This document shows positions 1 through 8,370 of a stretch of 64,000 nt of DNA, one piece after another. This stretch comes from Lachnospiraceae bacterium. Lineage in GTDB: Bacteria > Bacillota > Clostridia > Lachnospirales > Lachnospiraceae. Below the pieces are notes generated by a model that made no database searches, was not told the origin of the DNA, and saw only the letters and a list, made by a program, of their open reading frames with translations. The position numbers were made by a program, and so were the translations under genes. Position 1 is the stretch's first letter. The number at the start of each line of letters is the position of its first letter. The stretch spans positions 1 to 64,000 of the forward strand of contig JAEEIV010000089.1 of assembly GCA_016281555.1 (NCBI GenBank), written 5' to 3'.

Positions 1-1
1 A

Positions 2-289
2 GAGATTTTCAACACCCTCAAAACGAAGGGCATGAAGCGCGAAAAAGCGCAGCGCTTGATCAGCACCGGCAGACACCTATATAAAAGTGTCAGCGACCGT
101 AACAGTTCATATGATATCGCACTCGACGAAAACTACATGTCGCTCTGTCCGTGGGCAGAGGTACAGTCTACAGGCGAGTTATGGGACAAGGAACTGACTG
201 ATCTGGCGGTGGCCGTTTTCGATTCCGAAAAACAGAATCGCGAACAAAGGCTGAAAAAAGAAAACACCCAAGAACAGACGAACCGGTGA
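2..289 (+). CDS. C-terminal part of a protein of unknown function, 5' truncated by the window edge
   Basis: Frame of ORF 32..289 stays open to base 2; no family recognised. Confidence 0.4.
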   Translation, partial: EIFNTLKTKGMKREKAQRLISTGRHLYKSVSDRNSSYDIALDENYMSLCPWAEVQSTGELWDKELTDLAVAVFDSEKQNREQRLKKENTQEQTNR

Positions 290-380
290 TTTCGACAAAT
301 TCTGATTTGCCGCAGTGGATGTGCTTAAACATGTGACGATACGCCACCATACAAAGACCGCGATATTGGATGATTGAGAA

Positions 381-551
381 ATGAAGACAAAGATTTTATT
401 CGTTTGCCACGGCAATATCTGCCGGAGTGCAATTGCTGAATATCTGTTCAAGGACATGCTGCGGAAGTCGGGGCAGGGTGACGCGTTCGACCTGCTGATC
501 GCAATGGACGGGCTGAAGGGACTGCTGAAAATGAAGGAGGAGAGGAAATGA
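381..551 (+). pseudogene. Low-molecular-weight protein tyrosine phosphatase remnant (internally deleted)
   Basis: Translation MKTKILFVCHGNICRSAIAEYLFKDMLRKSGQGDAFDLLIAMDGLKGLLKMKEERK: the P-loop CxGNxCRS is followed almost directly by the distal DLIIAMD-like motif, with the middle and the C-terminal DPY region missing. Confidence 0.7.
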
Positions 552-1114
552 GTCTGACGTTTGAAAAGGCAAAAGAGTTGAATCGGACGATGGTGACAGA
601 GGACCATCTGATCATCCATTCGCTGAACGTTTGCTACGCGATGGAGGCAATGGCCGGACATTTCGGCGAAGATCCGGAGCACTGGAAGGCGGTCGGATAT
701 CTGCATGATTTCGATTATGAGAAGTATCCGGAAGAGCATCTGCAGCATACGGAGAAAGAACTTTTGGCACTTGGTGTGGATCCCGCGGACGTTCGTGCGA
801 TCCTGAGCCACGGATACGGACATTGCACGGACGTGAAACCGGAAACGGCAATGGAGAAGAGCCTGTATACCGTGGATGAACTCACGGGCATCATTCAGGC
901 GGCGGCGCGGATGCGCCCGCTCGGGATCACGGATCTGGAAGTCAAGAGCTTTATGAAAAAGTTCAAGGACAGAAAGTTTGCCGCGAAGTGCGACAGAGAG
1001 CTGATCCTCCGGGGATGCGAAATGCTCGGGATGGAACTGCCCGAGGTGGCGGGAATCTGCATTGAAGGCATGAAAGCGCATGCAGAAGAAATTGGATTGA
1101 AAGGAAACGGGTGA
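548..1114 (+). CDS. HD domain-containing hydrolase
   Basis: Motifs HSLNVCYAMEAMA, YLHDFDYEKYPEEH and LSHGYG typical of HD phosphohydrolases; SD aaggagg; overlaps the upstream remnant by ATGA. Confidence 0.85.
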   Translation: MSLTFEKAKELNRTMVTEDHLIIHSLNVCYAMEAMAGHFGEDPEHWKAVGYLHDFDYEKYPEEHLQHTEKELLALGVDPADVRAILSHGYGHCTDVKPETAMEKSLYTVDELTGIIQAAARMRPLGITDLEVKSFMKKFKDRKFAAKCDRELILRGCEMLGMELPEVAGICIEGMKAHAEEIGLKGNG

Positions 1115-1118
1115 AAAA

Positions 1119-1643
1119 ATGGAACTGATTCAAAGCTTTTCGGTAGATCACACGCGCATCGTGCCCGGCATTTTCATGAGCAGGGTGGACCGGCTGGGCG
1201 AGTATTCGGTGACGACTTATGACGTCAGACTGAAGCGACCGAACGTGGAGCCGGTCATTGACGTCGCGGCAATGCATTCGCTCGAGCATCTGATCGCCAC
1301 CTATCTCCGGAATGATCCGGACTGGAAAGACGAGGTCATTTACTGGGGTCCCATGGGCTGCCTGACCGGGTTTTATCTCATCCTCAAGGGCAACCGCGCC
1401 TCGAAGGAACTGTATGAACTGATCCTGCGGGCGTTTCGGTCCGTAAATGCGGCCACGGAGGTGCCCGGCACCGCGCCCGAGAATTGCGGTTACTGCCGGA
1501 TGCACAATCTGGAGATGGCGAAATGGTATGCAAACGAGTTTGCTGCTTATCTGGAAGCCAATGCCGGAAACGACGCCGTCTTTGAGTATCCGAAGACGGA
1601 AAGGCTCGTGACGGGCGGCGGACGGAAATTTTTTGATTCGTGA
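1119..1643 (+). CDS. luxS: S-ribosylhomocysteine lyase
   Basis: HSLEHLIATYLRN, GPMGCLTGFYL and HNLEMAK motifs; 174 aa. Confidence 0.95.
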   Translation: MELIQSFSVDHTRIVPGIFMSRVDRLGEYSVTTYDVRLKRPNVEPVIDVAAMHSLEHLIATYLRNDPDWKDEVIYWGPMGCLTGFYLILKGNRASKELYELILRAFRSVNAATEVPGTAPENCGYCRMHNLEMAKWYANEFAAYLEANAGNDAVFEYPKTERLVTGGGRKFFDS

Positions 1644-1734
1644 TTCCGGAGAAAATTCAGTAATTGTGAGGAGTCCGTAACCTTTGCCAAACTTTTTACG
1701 AGAAGTAGGGCAGAGACGAAAGGAGGATTCAGCC

Positions 1735-3084
1735 ATGAAACGGTGGAATCTCAATAAAGTGAAGAAAATGATGGCGTTTATGCTTGCGGTTCTCGTCGCG
1801 GCGGTTGCGTTTTCGGCATGCCGGGATCAGGCGGCAGAGCTCGTCCCTGACGACCGGCATGATCCGGAAGTCGGAAAGGCGACGGAAAGCGAGCAGCAGG
1901 CGGAGAACCCGGAAGCGGATTATCCGGTGGGAACGGAAGAAAAAATGGGAAAGAATGCATTTGACGATCAACTGATGGCCTTCCTGGACGGGAAAACGGA
2001 CGGCAATTACATGGCCTCTCCGCTGTCGTTCCGCTATGCGCTCGGGCTGCTCATTGCCGGCGCGTCGGGCGAAACGAAGACGGAGCTTCTGAAGGCACTC
2101 GGCGTGGAATCGGAAGAGGAGTGGACGGCGGCCTGCCTCCGCTTCAATGCGTTTGCGAAACGGTTCCAGGAGACGTTTGACGAGGAGAGGAAAGAGTACG
2201 AGAAAAACGTGAAAAGCGGCGGTATTCCGAAAGATTCCGCTGCTCCGGTCATGGCGCTCCGCGTGGCGAATTCCGTCTGGAAAAATGAGAAACTCGGCGT
2301 GCCGTTCACGGACGAATACTGTGAGAACGTTTCGAAAAACTACGATGCGGAGTACGAATCCTTCACGCCGGAAAACGCCGCGGAAAAGATCAACGACTGG
2401 GTAAACCGGAAGACGGAAAGCATGATCGACCGGCTGCTTCCGGACGGGTACGATGCCTCGATGCTGGCCGTCGTGCTCATGAACGCGCTGTATTTCAAGG
2501 ATGCCTGGTGGGAAGCGTTCCTTCCGGAGTTAACGGAAACCGGAGATTTCCATACGAAATCAGGTGCGGTCGTGCAGAAAGAGTTCATGCACGATACCGG
2601 TTCGATCCTGTATTATGAGGATGAAAACACCCGCCTCGTCGTTCTGCCGATGAAGGGCGGCGTCGACATGGCGTTCGTGCTCGGGGATGCGACGGACATT
2701 GCCGAAAAAATCAATGCCGCCGAGTACCGGAAGGTCAAGACGGCGATCCCGAAACTCGACCTGGAGACTTCATTCAGTAACGGGGAATTCGTGGACTTCC
2801 TGAAGGAAAACGGTGTCCGCCGGGCCTTCGATCCGGAGAATGCCGAATTCAGCCGCATGATCGATACGGACGTTTACGTCGACGACATCATTCAGAAAAC
2901 CAGGATCAAACTGAACGAGGACGGCGTCGAAGCCGCCGCCGTGACGGCAATCATGATGTGCGGTTCCGGGTACGATCCGAGCGAGCCCGTGGACTTCACG
3001 CTGGATCAGCCGTTCTCCTTCTTCATCTATACGGATACGGGCAGCGAAATGATGACGATGTTCGCCGGCCGGATCGTGGAATAA
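1735..3084 (+). CDS. Serpin family lipoprotein (serine protease inhibitor)
   Basis: Lipobox AFSAC; serpin fold motifs (VLMNALYFKDAW, hinge EDGVEAAAVTA, C-terminal FTLDQPFSFFIYT); SD aaaggagg upstream of ATG 1735. Confidence 0.92.
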   Translation: MKRWNLNKVKKMMAFMLAVLVAAVAFSACRDQAAELVPDDRHDPEVGKATESEQQAENPEADYPVGTEEKMGKNAFDDQLMAFLDGKTDGNYMASPLSFRYALGLLIAGASGETKTELLKALGVESEEEWTAACLRFNAFAKRFQETFDEERKEYEKNVKSGGIPKDSAAPVMALRVANSVWKNEKLGVPFTDEYCENVSKNYDAEYESFTPENAAEKINDWVNRKTESMIDRLLPDGYDASMLAVVLMNALYFKDAWWEAFLPELTETGDFHTKSGAVVQKEFMHDTGSILYYEDENTRLVVLPMKGGVDMAFVLGDATDIAEKINAAEYRKVKTAIPKLDLETSFSNGEFVDFLKENGVRRAFDPENAEFSRMIDTDVYVDDIIQKTRIKLNEDGVEAAAVTAIMMCGSGYDPSEPVDFTLDQPFSFFIYTDTGSEMMTMFAGRIVE

Positions 3085-3109
3085 AGGGGCGAAAATACAC
3101 AAAAATCAT

Positions 3110-3137
3110 TTGATTTTGCTGTGAAATGGCTTATAAT
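3110..3137 (+). promoter_or_regulatory. SigA-type promoter for ABC exporter operon
   Basis: TTGATT, 16 nt, TATAAT. Confidence 0.7.
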
Positions 3138-3143
3138 ATGATC

Positions 3144-3245
3144 ATGTTATGTGATCGTGGCTGTGGAAGAGCGTTGACGGTCATGCCGGAGCGCTTCGAA
3201 GCAGCCTTTTTTGATTATTCCAGACTAACGAGGCAGAAGGGGTAA
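3144..3245 (+). CDS. Candidate leader peptide (33 aa) upstream of ABC exporter
   Basis: MLCDRGCGRALTVMPERFEAAFFDYSRLTRQKG; begins about 7 nt after the -10, runs through the terminator hairpin and stops 4 nt before the exporter TTG start. Confidence 0.4.
   Translation: MLCDRGCGRALTVMPERFEAAFFDYSRLTRQKG
3159..3212 (+). terminator. Candidate intrinsic terminator/attenuator in exporter leader
   Basis: GGCTG...GAAGAGCG / GCGCTTC...CAGCC imperfect hairpin followed by TTTTTT. Confidence 0.6.
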
Positions 3246-3249
3246 GACA

Positions 3250-5034
3250 TTGATCAAGACTTTACTGAAGTCACTTCGGGAATACAAGCGTCCCGCCATC
3301 GTCACCATGCTCGTCATGGTGGGCGAAGTGGTCATGGAGGTGCTGATCCCGTACGTGATGGCGGACCTCATCGATAAAGGATTCCACAACGGCGACATGC
3401 CGTTCATCCTGAAGATGGGGCTCATTTTGGCACTCTTTTCCGTGGTGTCGCTGGCGTTCGGCGTGCTCGGCGCGGTCATCGGGACCCGCGCAAGCGCCGG
3501 GTTTGCGAAGAATCTCCGGGACGACATGTTCCGGAACGTGCAGCGGTTTTCCTTCGCGAATATTGACAAGTTCTCGACCGCGTCGATCATCACGCGGGTG
3601 ACGACGGACGTCGCGAACGTGCAGAACATCTTCACGATGTCGATCAGGATCGCGGTCCGCGCGCCGATGATGATGCTGTTTTCCATTCTGATGATGTTCT
3701 TCATTAACTGGAAACTCGCGCTCATCGTGCTCGGCGTCGTCCCCCTTTTGTTGTTCGGGCTGACCCTCATTGCGAGGAAGGTCTTCCCGATCTTCACGCG
3801 GATGTTCAAGAAGATCGACAAGCTGAACAACACGGTGCAGGAGAACCTGCACGGCGTCCGCGTCGTGAAGAGTTTCGTCCGGGGAGAATACGAGTCGGAG
3901 CGGTTCGGCGAAACGGCGGAAGACATTTCCAATGATGCGGTCATGGCGGAGAAGATCCTCGCATGGAACGGTCCGATCATGACGGGCGGCATGTACCTCG
4001 TCATCCTCGCATTGTCCTTCATCGGCGCGTATTTCATCATCGGCAATGAACCGGTGACCGTCTCCTTCATGGGCACGACGTTCACGACCGGCCTTTTGAA
4101 TTCCGTGTTCACGTATTCCATGCAGATCCTGATGAACTGCATGATGCTTTCGATGATCTTCGTCATGATGATCATGACGCGGGAAAGCATGCGGCGTATC
4201 GCGGAACTCCTCAGGGAAGAGCCGACGATCCATAATCCGGAAAACCCCGTCACCGAGGTGCCGGACGGATCGGTCGAGTTCGACGACGTGGACTTCAGCT
4301 ACGCAGGCTCGATGGACAAGCTTTGCCTGATGGACGTGAGTCTGAAGATCCCGAGCGGCTCGACGGTCGGCATCATCGGCGGCACCGGCGTCGGAAAGAC
4401 GACGCTGATCCAGCTGATCCCGCGGCTTTACGATGCGACGGGCGGCGTGGTGAAGGTCGGCGGCAGGGACGTCCGCGAGTACGATATGGTGGCGCTTAGA
4501 GACGCGGTCTCCGTCGTGCTGCAGAAAAATACGCTGTTTTCGGGCTCCATCAAGGAGAACCTCCGATGGGGCAATCCCGACGCGACGGACGAAGAGATGA
4601 TCCACGCCTGCAAGGCGGCCGCGGCGGACGGCTTCATCATGGAATTCCCGGACGGCTACGACACGCACATTGAGCAGGGCGGCACGAACGTGTCCGGCGG
4701 GCAGAGGCAGCGTCTCTGCATTGCCAGAGCCCTGTTAAAGAAACCGAAGGTGCTGATCCTCGATGACTCCACCTCGGCAGTGGATACGGCGACGGATGCG
4801 CTGATCCGGAAAGGCTTCCGCGAGGAATTCCCGGAGACGACGAAGATCATCATTGCGCAGCGGATCAGCTCGGTGCAGGACGCGGACATGATCCTCGTTC
4901 TCGAGAGCGGCCGCGTCAATGACGTCGGCACGCACGAGGAACTGCTTGCCAGAAATGAGATCTACCGGGAAGTATACGAATCGCAGAACAGGCAGCAGGT
5001 GTCCGGCACCTCAAGCCGGGAACAGGAGGGGTGA
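3250..5034 (+). CDS. ABC exporter half-transporter (permease + ATPase), heterodimer subunit with degenerate NBD
   Basis: Six-TM domain; Walker A GGTGVGKTT, signature NVSGGQ, Walker B LILDDST (Glu to Asp), H-loop AQRIS (His to Gln); TTG start. Confidence 0.93.
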   Translation: MIKTLLKSLREYKRPAIVTMLVMVGEVVMEVLIPYVMADLIDKGFHNGDMPFILKMGLILALFSVVSLAFGVLGAVIGTRASAGFAKNLRDDMFRNVQRFSFANIDKFSTASIITRVTTDVANVQNIFTMSIRIAVRAPMMMLFSILMMFFINWKLALIVLGVVPLLLFGLTLIARKVFPIFTRMFKKIDKLNNTVQENLHGVRVVKSFVRGEYESERFGETAEDISNDAVMAEKILAWNGPIMTGGMYLVILALSFIGAYFIIGNEPVTVSFMGTTFTTGLLNSVFTYSMQILMNCMMLSMIFVMMIMTRESMRRIAELLREEPTIHNPENPVTEVPDGSVEFDDVDFSYAGSMDKLCLMDVSLKIPSGSTVGIIGGTGVGKTTLIQLIPRLYDATGGVVKVGGRDVREYDMVALRDAVSVVLQKNTLFSGSIKENLRWGNPDATDEEMIHACKAAAADGFIMEFPDGYDTHIEQGGTNVSGGQRQRLCIARALLKKPKVLILDDSTSAVDTATDALIRKGFREEFPETTKIIIAQRISSVQDADMILVLESGRVNDVGTHEELLARNEIYREVYESQNRQQVSGTSSREQEG

Positions 5035-5037
5035 GTC

Positions 5038-7002
5038 ATGGCGGAGAATCAGAATTCCAGAACCGTACAGGCGCCCCGTTCCGGGCCCGGAGGCATGCCG
5101 CGCGGCGCGAAAATGCCGGGACAGAAGCTGGACGTCAAATCGCTCGGCCGGGTATTGAAATACCTCGGCAATTATAAGGCGCGTTGCATCGGCAGCGTCA
5201 TCTGCCTCATCGTGATGGCGGTCGCGAACGTGTTTTCCGCGCGGGCGCTCGGTACGCTCGTGGACGATTACATTACGCCGATGGTGCAGCGGCGCGCGAT
5301 CGACGCGGGGGCGCTCCTTGGCTACATTCTGTTCCTTGCAGTGATCTTCGCGGCCTCGGTCGTCGCCAATTTCCTCGTGAACCGGCTGCTCATTGCCGTT
5401 TCACAGGGCATCATGAAGGACATCCGGAAGGATATGTTCCGGAAGATGCAGTCCCTGCCGATCCGGTATTTCGACACGAACAATCACGGCGACATCATGT
5501 CCCGGTATACGAACGACATCAATACGCTCCGGCAGATGATCGCGAATACCTTGCCGAACATCGTGGCGGCGGCGCTGACCATGCTTGCGACGTTCGTCGC
5601 CATGTTCCTGTCGTCGATCTGGCTCACGCTGTTCGTCATCGTTTTCGTGTTCTTTACGATGTTCGTGACGATGAAGATCGCGACGAAATCCGGCAAGTAC
5701 TTCGTCGAACAGCAGAAGCAGATCGGCTCGCTGAACGGCTACGTCGAAGAAATGGTGACCGGACAGAAGGTCGTGAAGGTGTTCAACCACGAGCCGGCCA
5801 CGATCGAAGGATTCACGAAAGAAAATGAGAAGCTGTTCACGGTTTCTTCCCGGGCAAACGGCTTCGCTTCCATGATGGGACCGGTGTCGAACAACCTGGG
5901 TCATCTCCAATACGTGTTCCTCGCCGTTCTCGGCGCGGCACTCGTCGCATTGAACGTCCCGAACGTCACGGTCACCGGCATTGCCGTGCTGACGGTCGGC
6001 ACGGTCATTTCCTTCCTGCAGCTGTCGCGTTCCTTCACGCAGAACATCAACAACGTCATGCAGCAGTCGAATGCGATCGTGCTCGCGGTCGCCGGCGCGA
6101 AGCGGATCTTCGAACTGATCGATGAGCAGCCGGAAGAGAACGAGGGCAAGGTCACGCTCGTCAATGCAAAAGTCGCAGACGACGGCTCGATCACGGAGTG
6201 CGAAGAGCATACCGGAACGTGGGCGTGGAAGGTGCTGCAGGAAGACGGCTCCGTGAAATACGTGAAGCTCTCAGGCGACGTCCGGATGAAGGACGTGGAC
6301 TTCAGCTACGTCGAAGGAAAACAGATCCTCTACGACATCACGCTGTACGCGAAGCCCGGCCAGAAGGTGGCGTTCGTCGGTTCGACCGGCGCGGGCAAGA
6401 CCACGATCACGAACCTCATCAACCGCTTCTACGACATCCAGGAAGGCGAGATCACCTACGACGGCATCCCCATCCGGGACATCAATAAGACGGACCTGCG
6501 GCATTCTCTCGGCATGGTCCTGCAGGACGTGAATCTCTTTACGGGGACGATCATGGAGAATATCCGCTACGGCAAGCTGGATGCAACGGACGAGGAAGTC
6601 TACGCCGCGGCCCGGCTCGCGAACGCGGACGATTTCATCCGCCGTCTGCCGGACGGTTACGACACCGGGATCGACGGCGCAGGCTCGAATCTTTCTCAGG
6701 GACAGCGGCAGCTGATCTCGATCGCCCGGGCGGCGATCGCCGATCCGCCGGTCATGATCCTCGACGAAGCAACGTCCTCGATCGACACGAGAACGGAAGC
6801 ATTGGTGCAGCGCGGCATGGACGGCCTCATGCACGGCCGGACCGTGTTCGTCATTGCCCACCGTCTCTCCACGGTGCAGAACGCCGACGTCATCATGGTC
6901 CTCGAACACGGCGTCATCATCGAGCGCGGCACGCACGAGCAGCTGATCGAGCAGAAAGGCAAGTATTACCAACTCTATACGGGCGCGTTCGAGTTGGATT
7001 AA
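5038..7002 (+). CDS. ABC exporter half-transporter (permease + ATPase), catalytic partner
   Basis: Walker A GSTGAGKTT, signature LSQGQ, Walker B MILDEATSS, H-loop AHRLS; 3 bp downstream of the first half-transporter. Confidence 0.93.
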   Translation: MAENQNSRTVQAPRSGPGGMPRGAKMPGQKLDVKSLGRVLKYLGNYKARCIGSVICLIVMAVANVFSARALGTLVDDYITPMVQRRAIDAGALLGYILFLAVIFAASVVANFLVNRLLIAVSQGIMKDIRKDMFRKMQSLPIRYFDTNNHGDIMSRYTNDINTLRQMIANTLPNIVAAALTMLATFVAMFLSSIWLTLFVIVFVFFTMFVTMKIATKSGKYFVEQQKQIGSLNGYVEEMVTGQKVVKVFNHEPATIEGFTKENEKLFTVSSRANGFASMMGPVSNNLGHLQYVFLAVLGAALVALNVPNVTVTGIAVLTVGTVISFLQLSRSFTQNINNVMQQSNAIVLAVAGAKRIFELIDEQPEENEGKVTLVNAKVADDGSITECEEHTGTWAWKVLQEDGSVKYVKLSGDVRMKDVDFSYVEGKQILYDITLYAKPGQKVAFVGSTGAGKTTITNLINRFYDIQEGEITYDGIPIRDINKTDLRHSLGMVLQDVNLFTGTIMENIRYGKLDATDEEVYAAARLANADDFIRRLPDGYDTGIDGAGSNLSQGQRQLISIARAAIADPPVMILDEATSSIDTRTEALVQRGMDGLMHGRTVFVIAHRLSTVQNADVIMVLEHGVIIERGTHEQLIEQKGKYYQLYTGAFELD

Positions 7003-7041
7003 GAAGAGAGTAAGGGTTCACAGTATTTACGGAGGTTTATC

Positions 7042-7314
7042 ATGAAGAGAATCCAGCAGTTTTTGATTTCGGCGGCAGCAGTCCTGACCGCGGTCTGGAC
7101 CAAGTTCAGTCTTGCGGTTTCCGCAGCCGGGGATGCACTGCAACCGACGGCGTATCAGGAGTATGCGCCGCAGACGGCGCTGGAAACGATCTTTCAGGCG
7201 GCGCTTCTCATCCTGATCCCGGTCGTGGCCGGCGGACTGATCGCACTTGTCATCGTGCTCATTGTCCGGTCGGTCATCCGGAAAAAGAAAGCGAAAAACG
7301 GGAAAAAAGATTGA
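7042..7314 (+). CDS. Small membrane protein of unknown function
   Basis: Signal-like N-terminus, one strong TM, basic C-terminus; SD acggaggt. Confidence 0.6.
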   Translation: MKRIQQFLISAAAVLTAVWTKFSLAVSAAGDALQPTAYQEYAPQTALETIFQAALLILIPVVAGGLIALVIVLIVRSVIRKKKAKNGKKD

Positions 7315-7389
7315 AAAAGCTGGGACGATATGATACTTTTATAATAGCATTCCGTTTGAATATACGGGAATGCAGTAAGGAGAATTGCA

Positions 7390-8370
7390 ATGGCTGATCA
7401 GGTGAAGAAAGAGAAGAAAGCCCCGAACTACATCAAGCGGATCATCATTTTCGCGATCGTTCTGGTGGTGTTTCTGTTCCTTGTAAACCCGCAGTGGCTG
7501 TTTTTCCTGCCTCAGGAAACGCGTAACACCATGTCCAGAGCATGGGGCGACTTCTTCGGCGGCAGCACGGAACAGGTGACGAGGGTCGTTCAGTTCAACT
7601 GGATCAATATCTTAAAGATCGTGGTGATCGTGCTGCTTCTGCTCATGATCAACTGGGTGATCAAGTTCATCCTTTCGAAGATCAATCCGAAGAGCGGCAA
7701 GGGCAAGAGCCTTCTGTCCATGGCGAAGAGCTTTTCCACCTGGATGATCGCGATCATCGGCGTGATCTGGGGGCTGGCCGCCATCGGCGTGAACGTGTCC
7801 ACGATTTTCGCGAGCGTCGGGATCGTCGCGCTGGTCGTCGGCTTTGCAGCACAGAGCCTGATCGAGGACATCGTGACCGGCATCTTCCTGGTGTTCGAGG
7901 ATGAGTTCAACGTCGGCGACATCATTGAGTTCAACGGCTTCCGCGGCACAGTGACTTCGATCGGCATCCGCGTGACCAGCATTCAGGATCCGGCCGGAAA
8001 CATCAAGGTCGTGAACAATTCCGACATCCGGAACATCCTGAACCGCTCGAAGAACAGTTCCGCCGCGATCTGCGAGATCCCGATCTCGTATGCGGCGAAC
8101 GTGGAAGAAACCGAGAAAGTGCTGTTGGAGATCTGTGAGACGCTTCCCGAGATGTATCCGGACGTCTTCCCGACGGCGCCGACCTATCTCGGCGTGAATT
8201 CCTTCGAGGCCTCTTCCGTGAACTTAAAGTTCGTGGCGAAGGTCGATGAGACAAACATCTACAAGGCAGTCCGCCTGATGAACCGTGAGATGAAGATCGG
8301 CATGGATAAGGCCGGCATCGAGATCCCGTTCCAGCAGGTGGTCGTTCACGAGGCGAAAGAAGAAGTATAA
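7390..8370 (+). CDS. MscS-family mechanosensitive ion channel
   Basis: TM3-like GIVALVVGFAAQSLIEDIVTGIFLVFEDEFNVGDII followed by the beta-domain. Confidence 0.93.
   Translation: MADQVKKEKKAPNYIKRIIIFAIVLVVFLFLVNPQWLFFLPQETRNTMSRAWGDFFGGSTEQVTRVVQFNWINILKIVVIVLLLLMINWVIKFILSKINPKSGKGKSLLSMAKSFSTWMIAIIGVIWGLAAIGVNVSTIFASVGIVALVVGFAAQSLIEDIVTGIFLVFEDEFNVGDIIEFNGFRGTVTSIGIRVTSIQDPAGNIKVVNNSDIRNILNRSKNSSAAICEIPISYAANVEETEKVLLEICETLPEMYPDVFPTAPTYLGVNSFEASSVNLKFVAKVDETNIYKAVRLMNREMKIGMDKAGIEIPFQQVVVHEAKEEV

Noticed and set aside
3271-4668. Long minus-strand ORF (465 aa) opposite the ABC exporter
   Set aside because: His/Asp/Arg-rich shadow translation of a GC-rich coding strand; opposite strand has clear ABC motifs.
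7336-7375. 5'UTR hairpin gcattcc..ggaatgc before the mscS-family gene as a riboswitch
   Set aside because: Single short stem with a bulge and no known aptamer motif; insufficient support.
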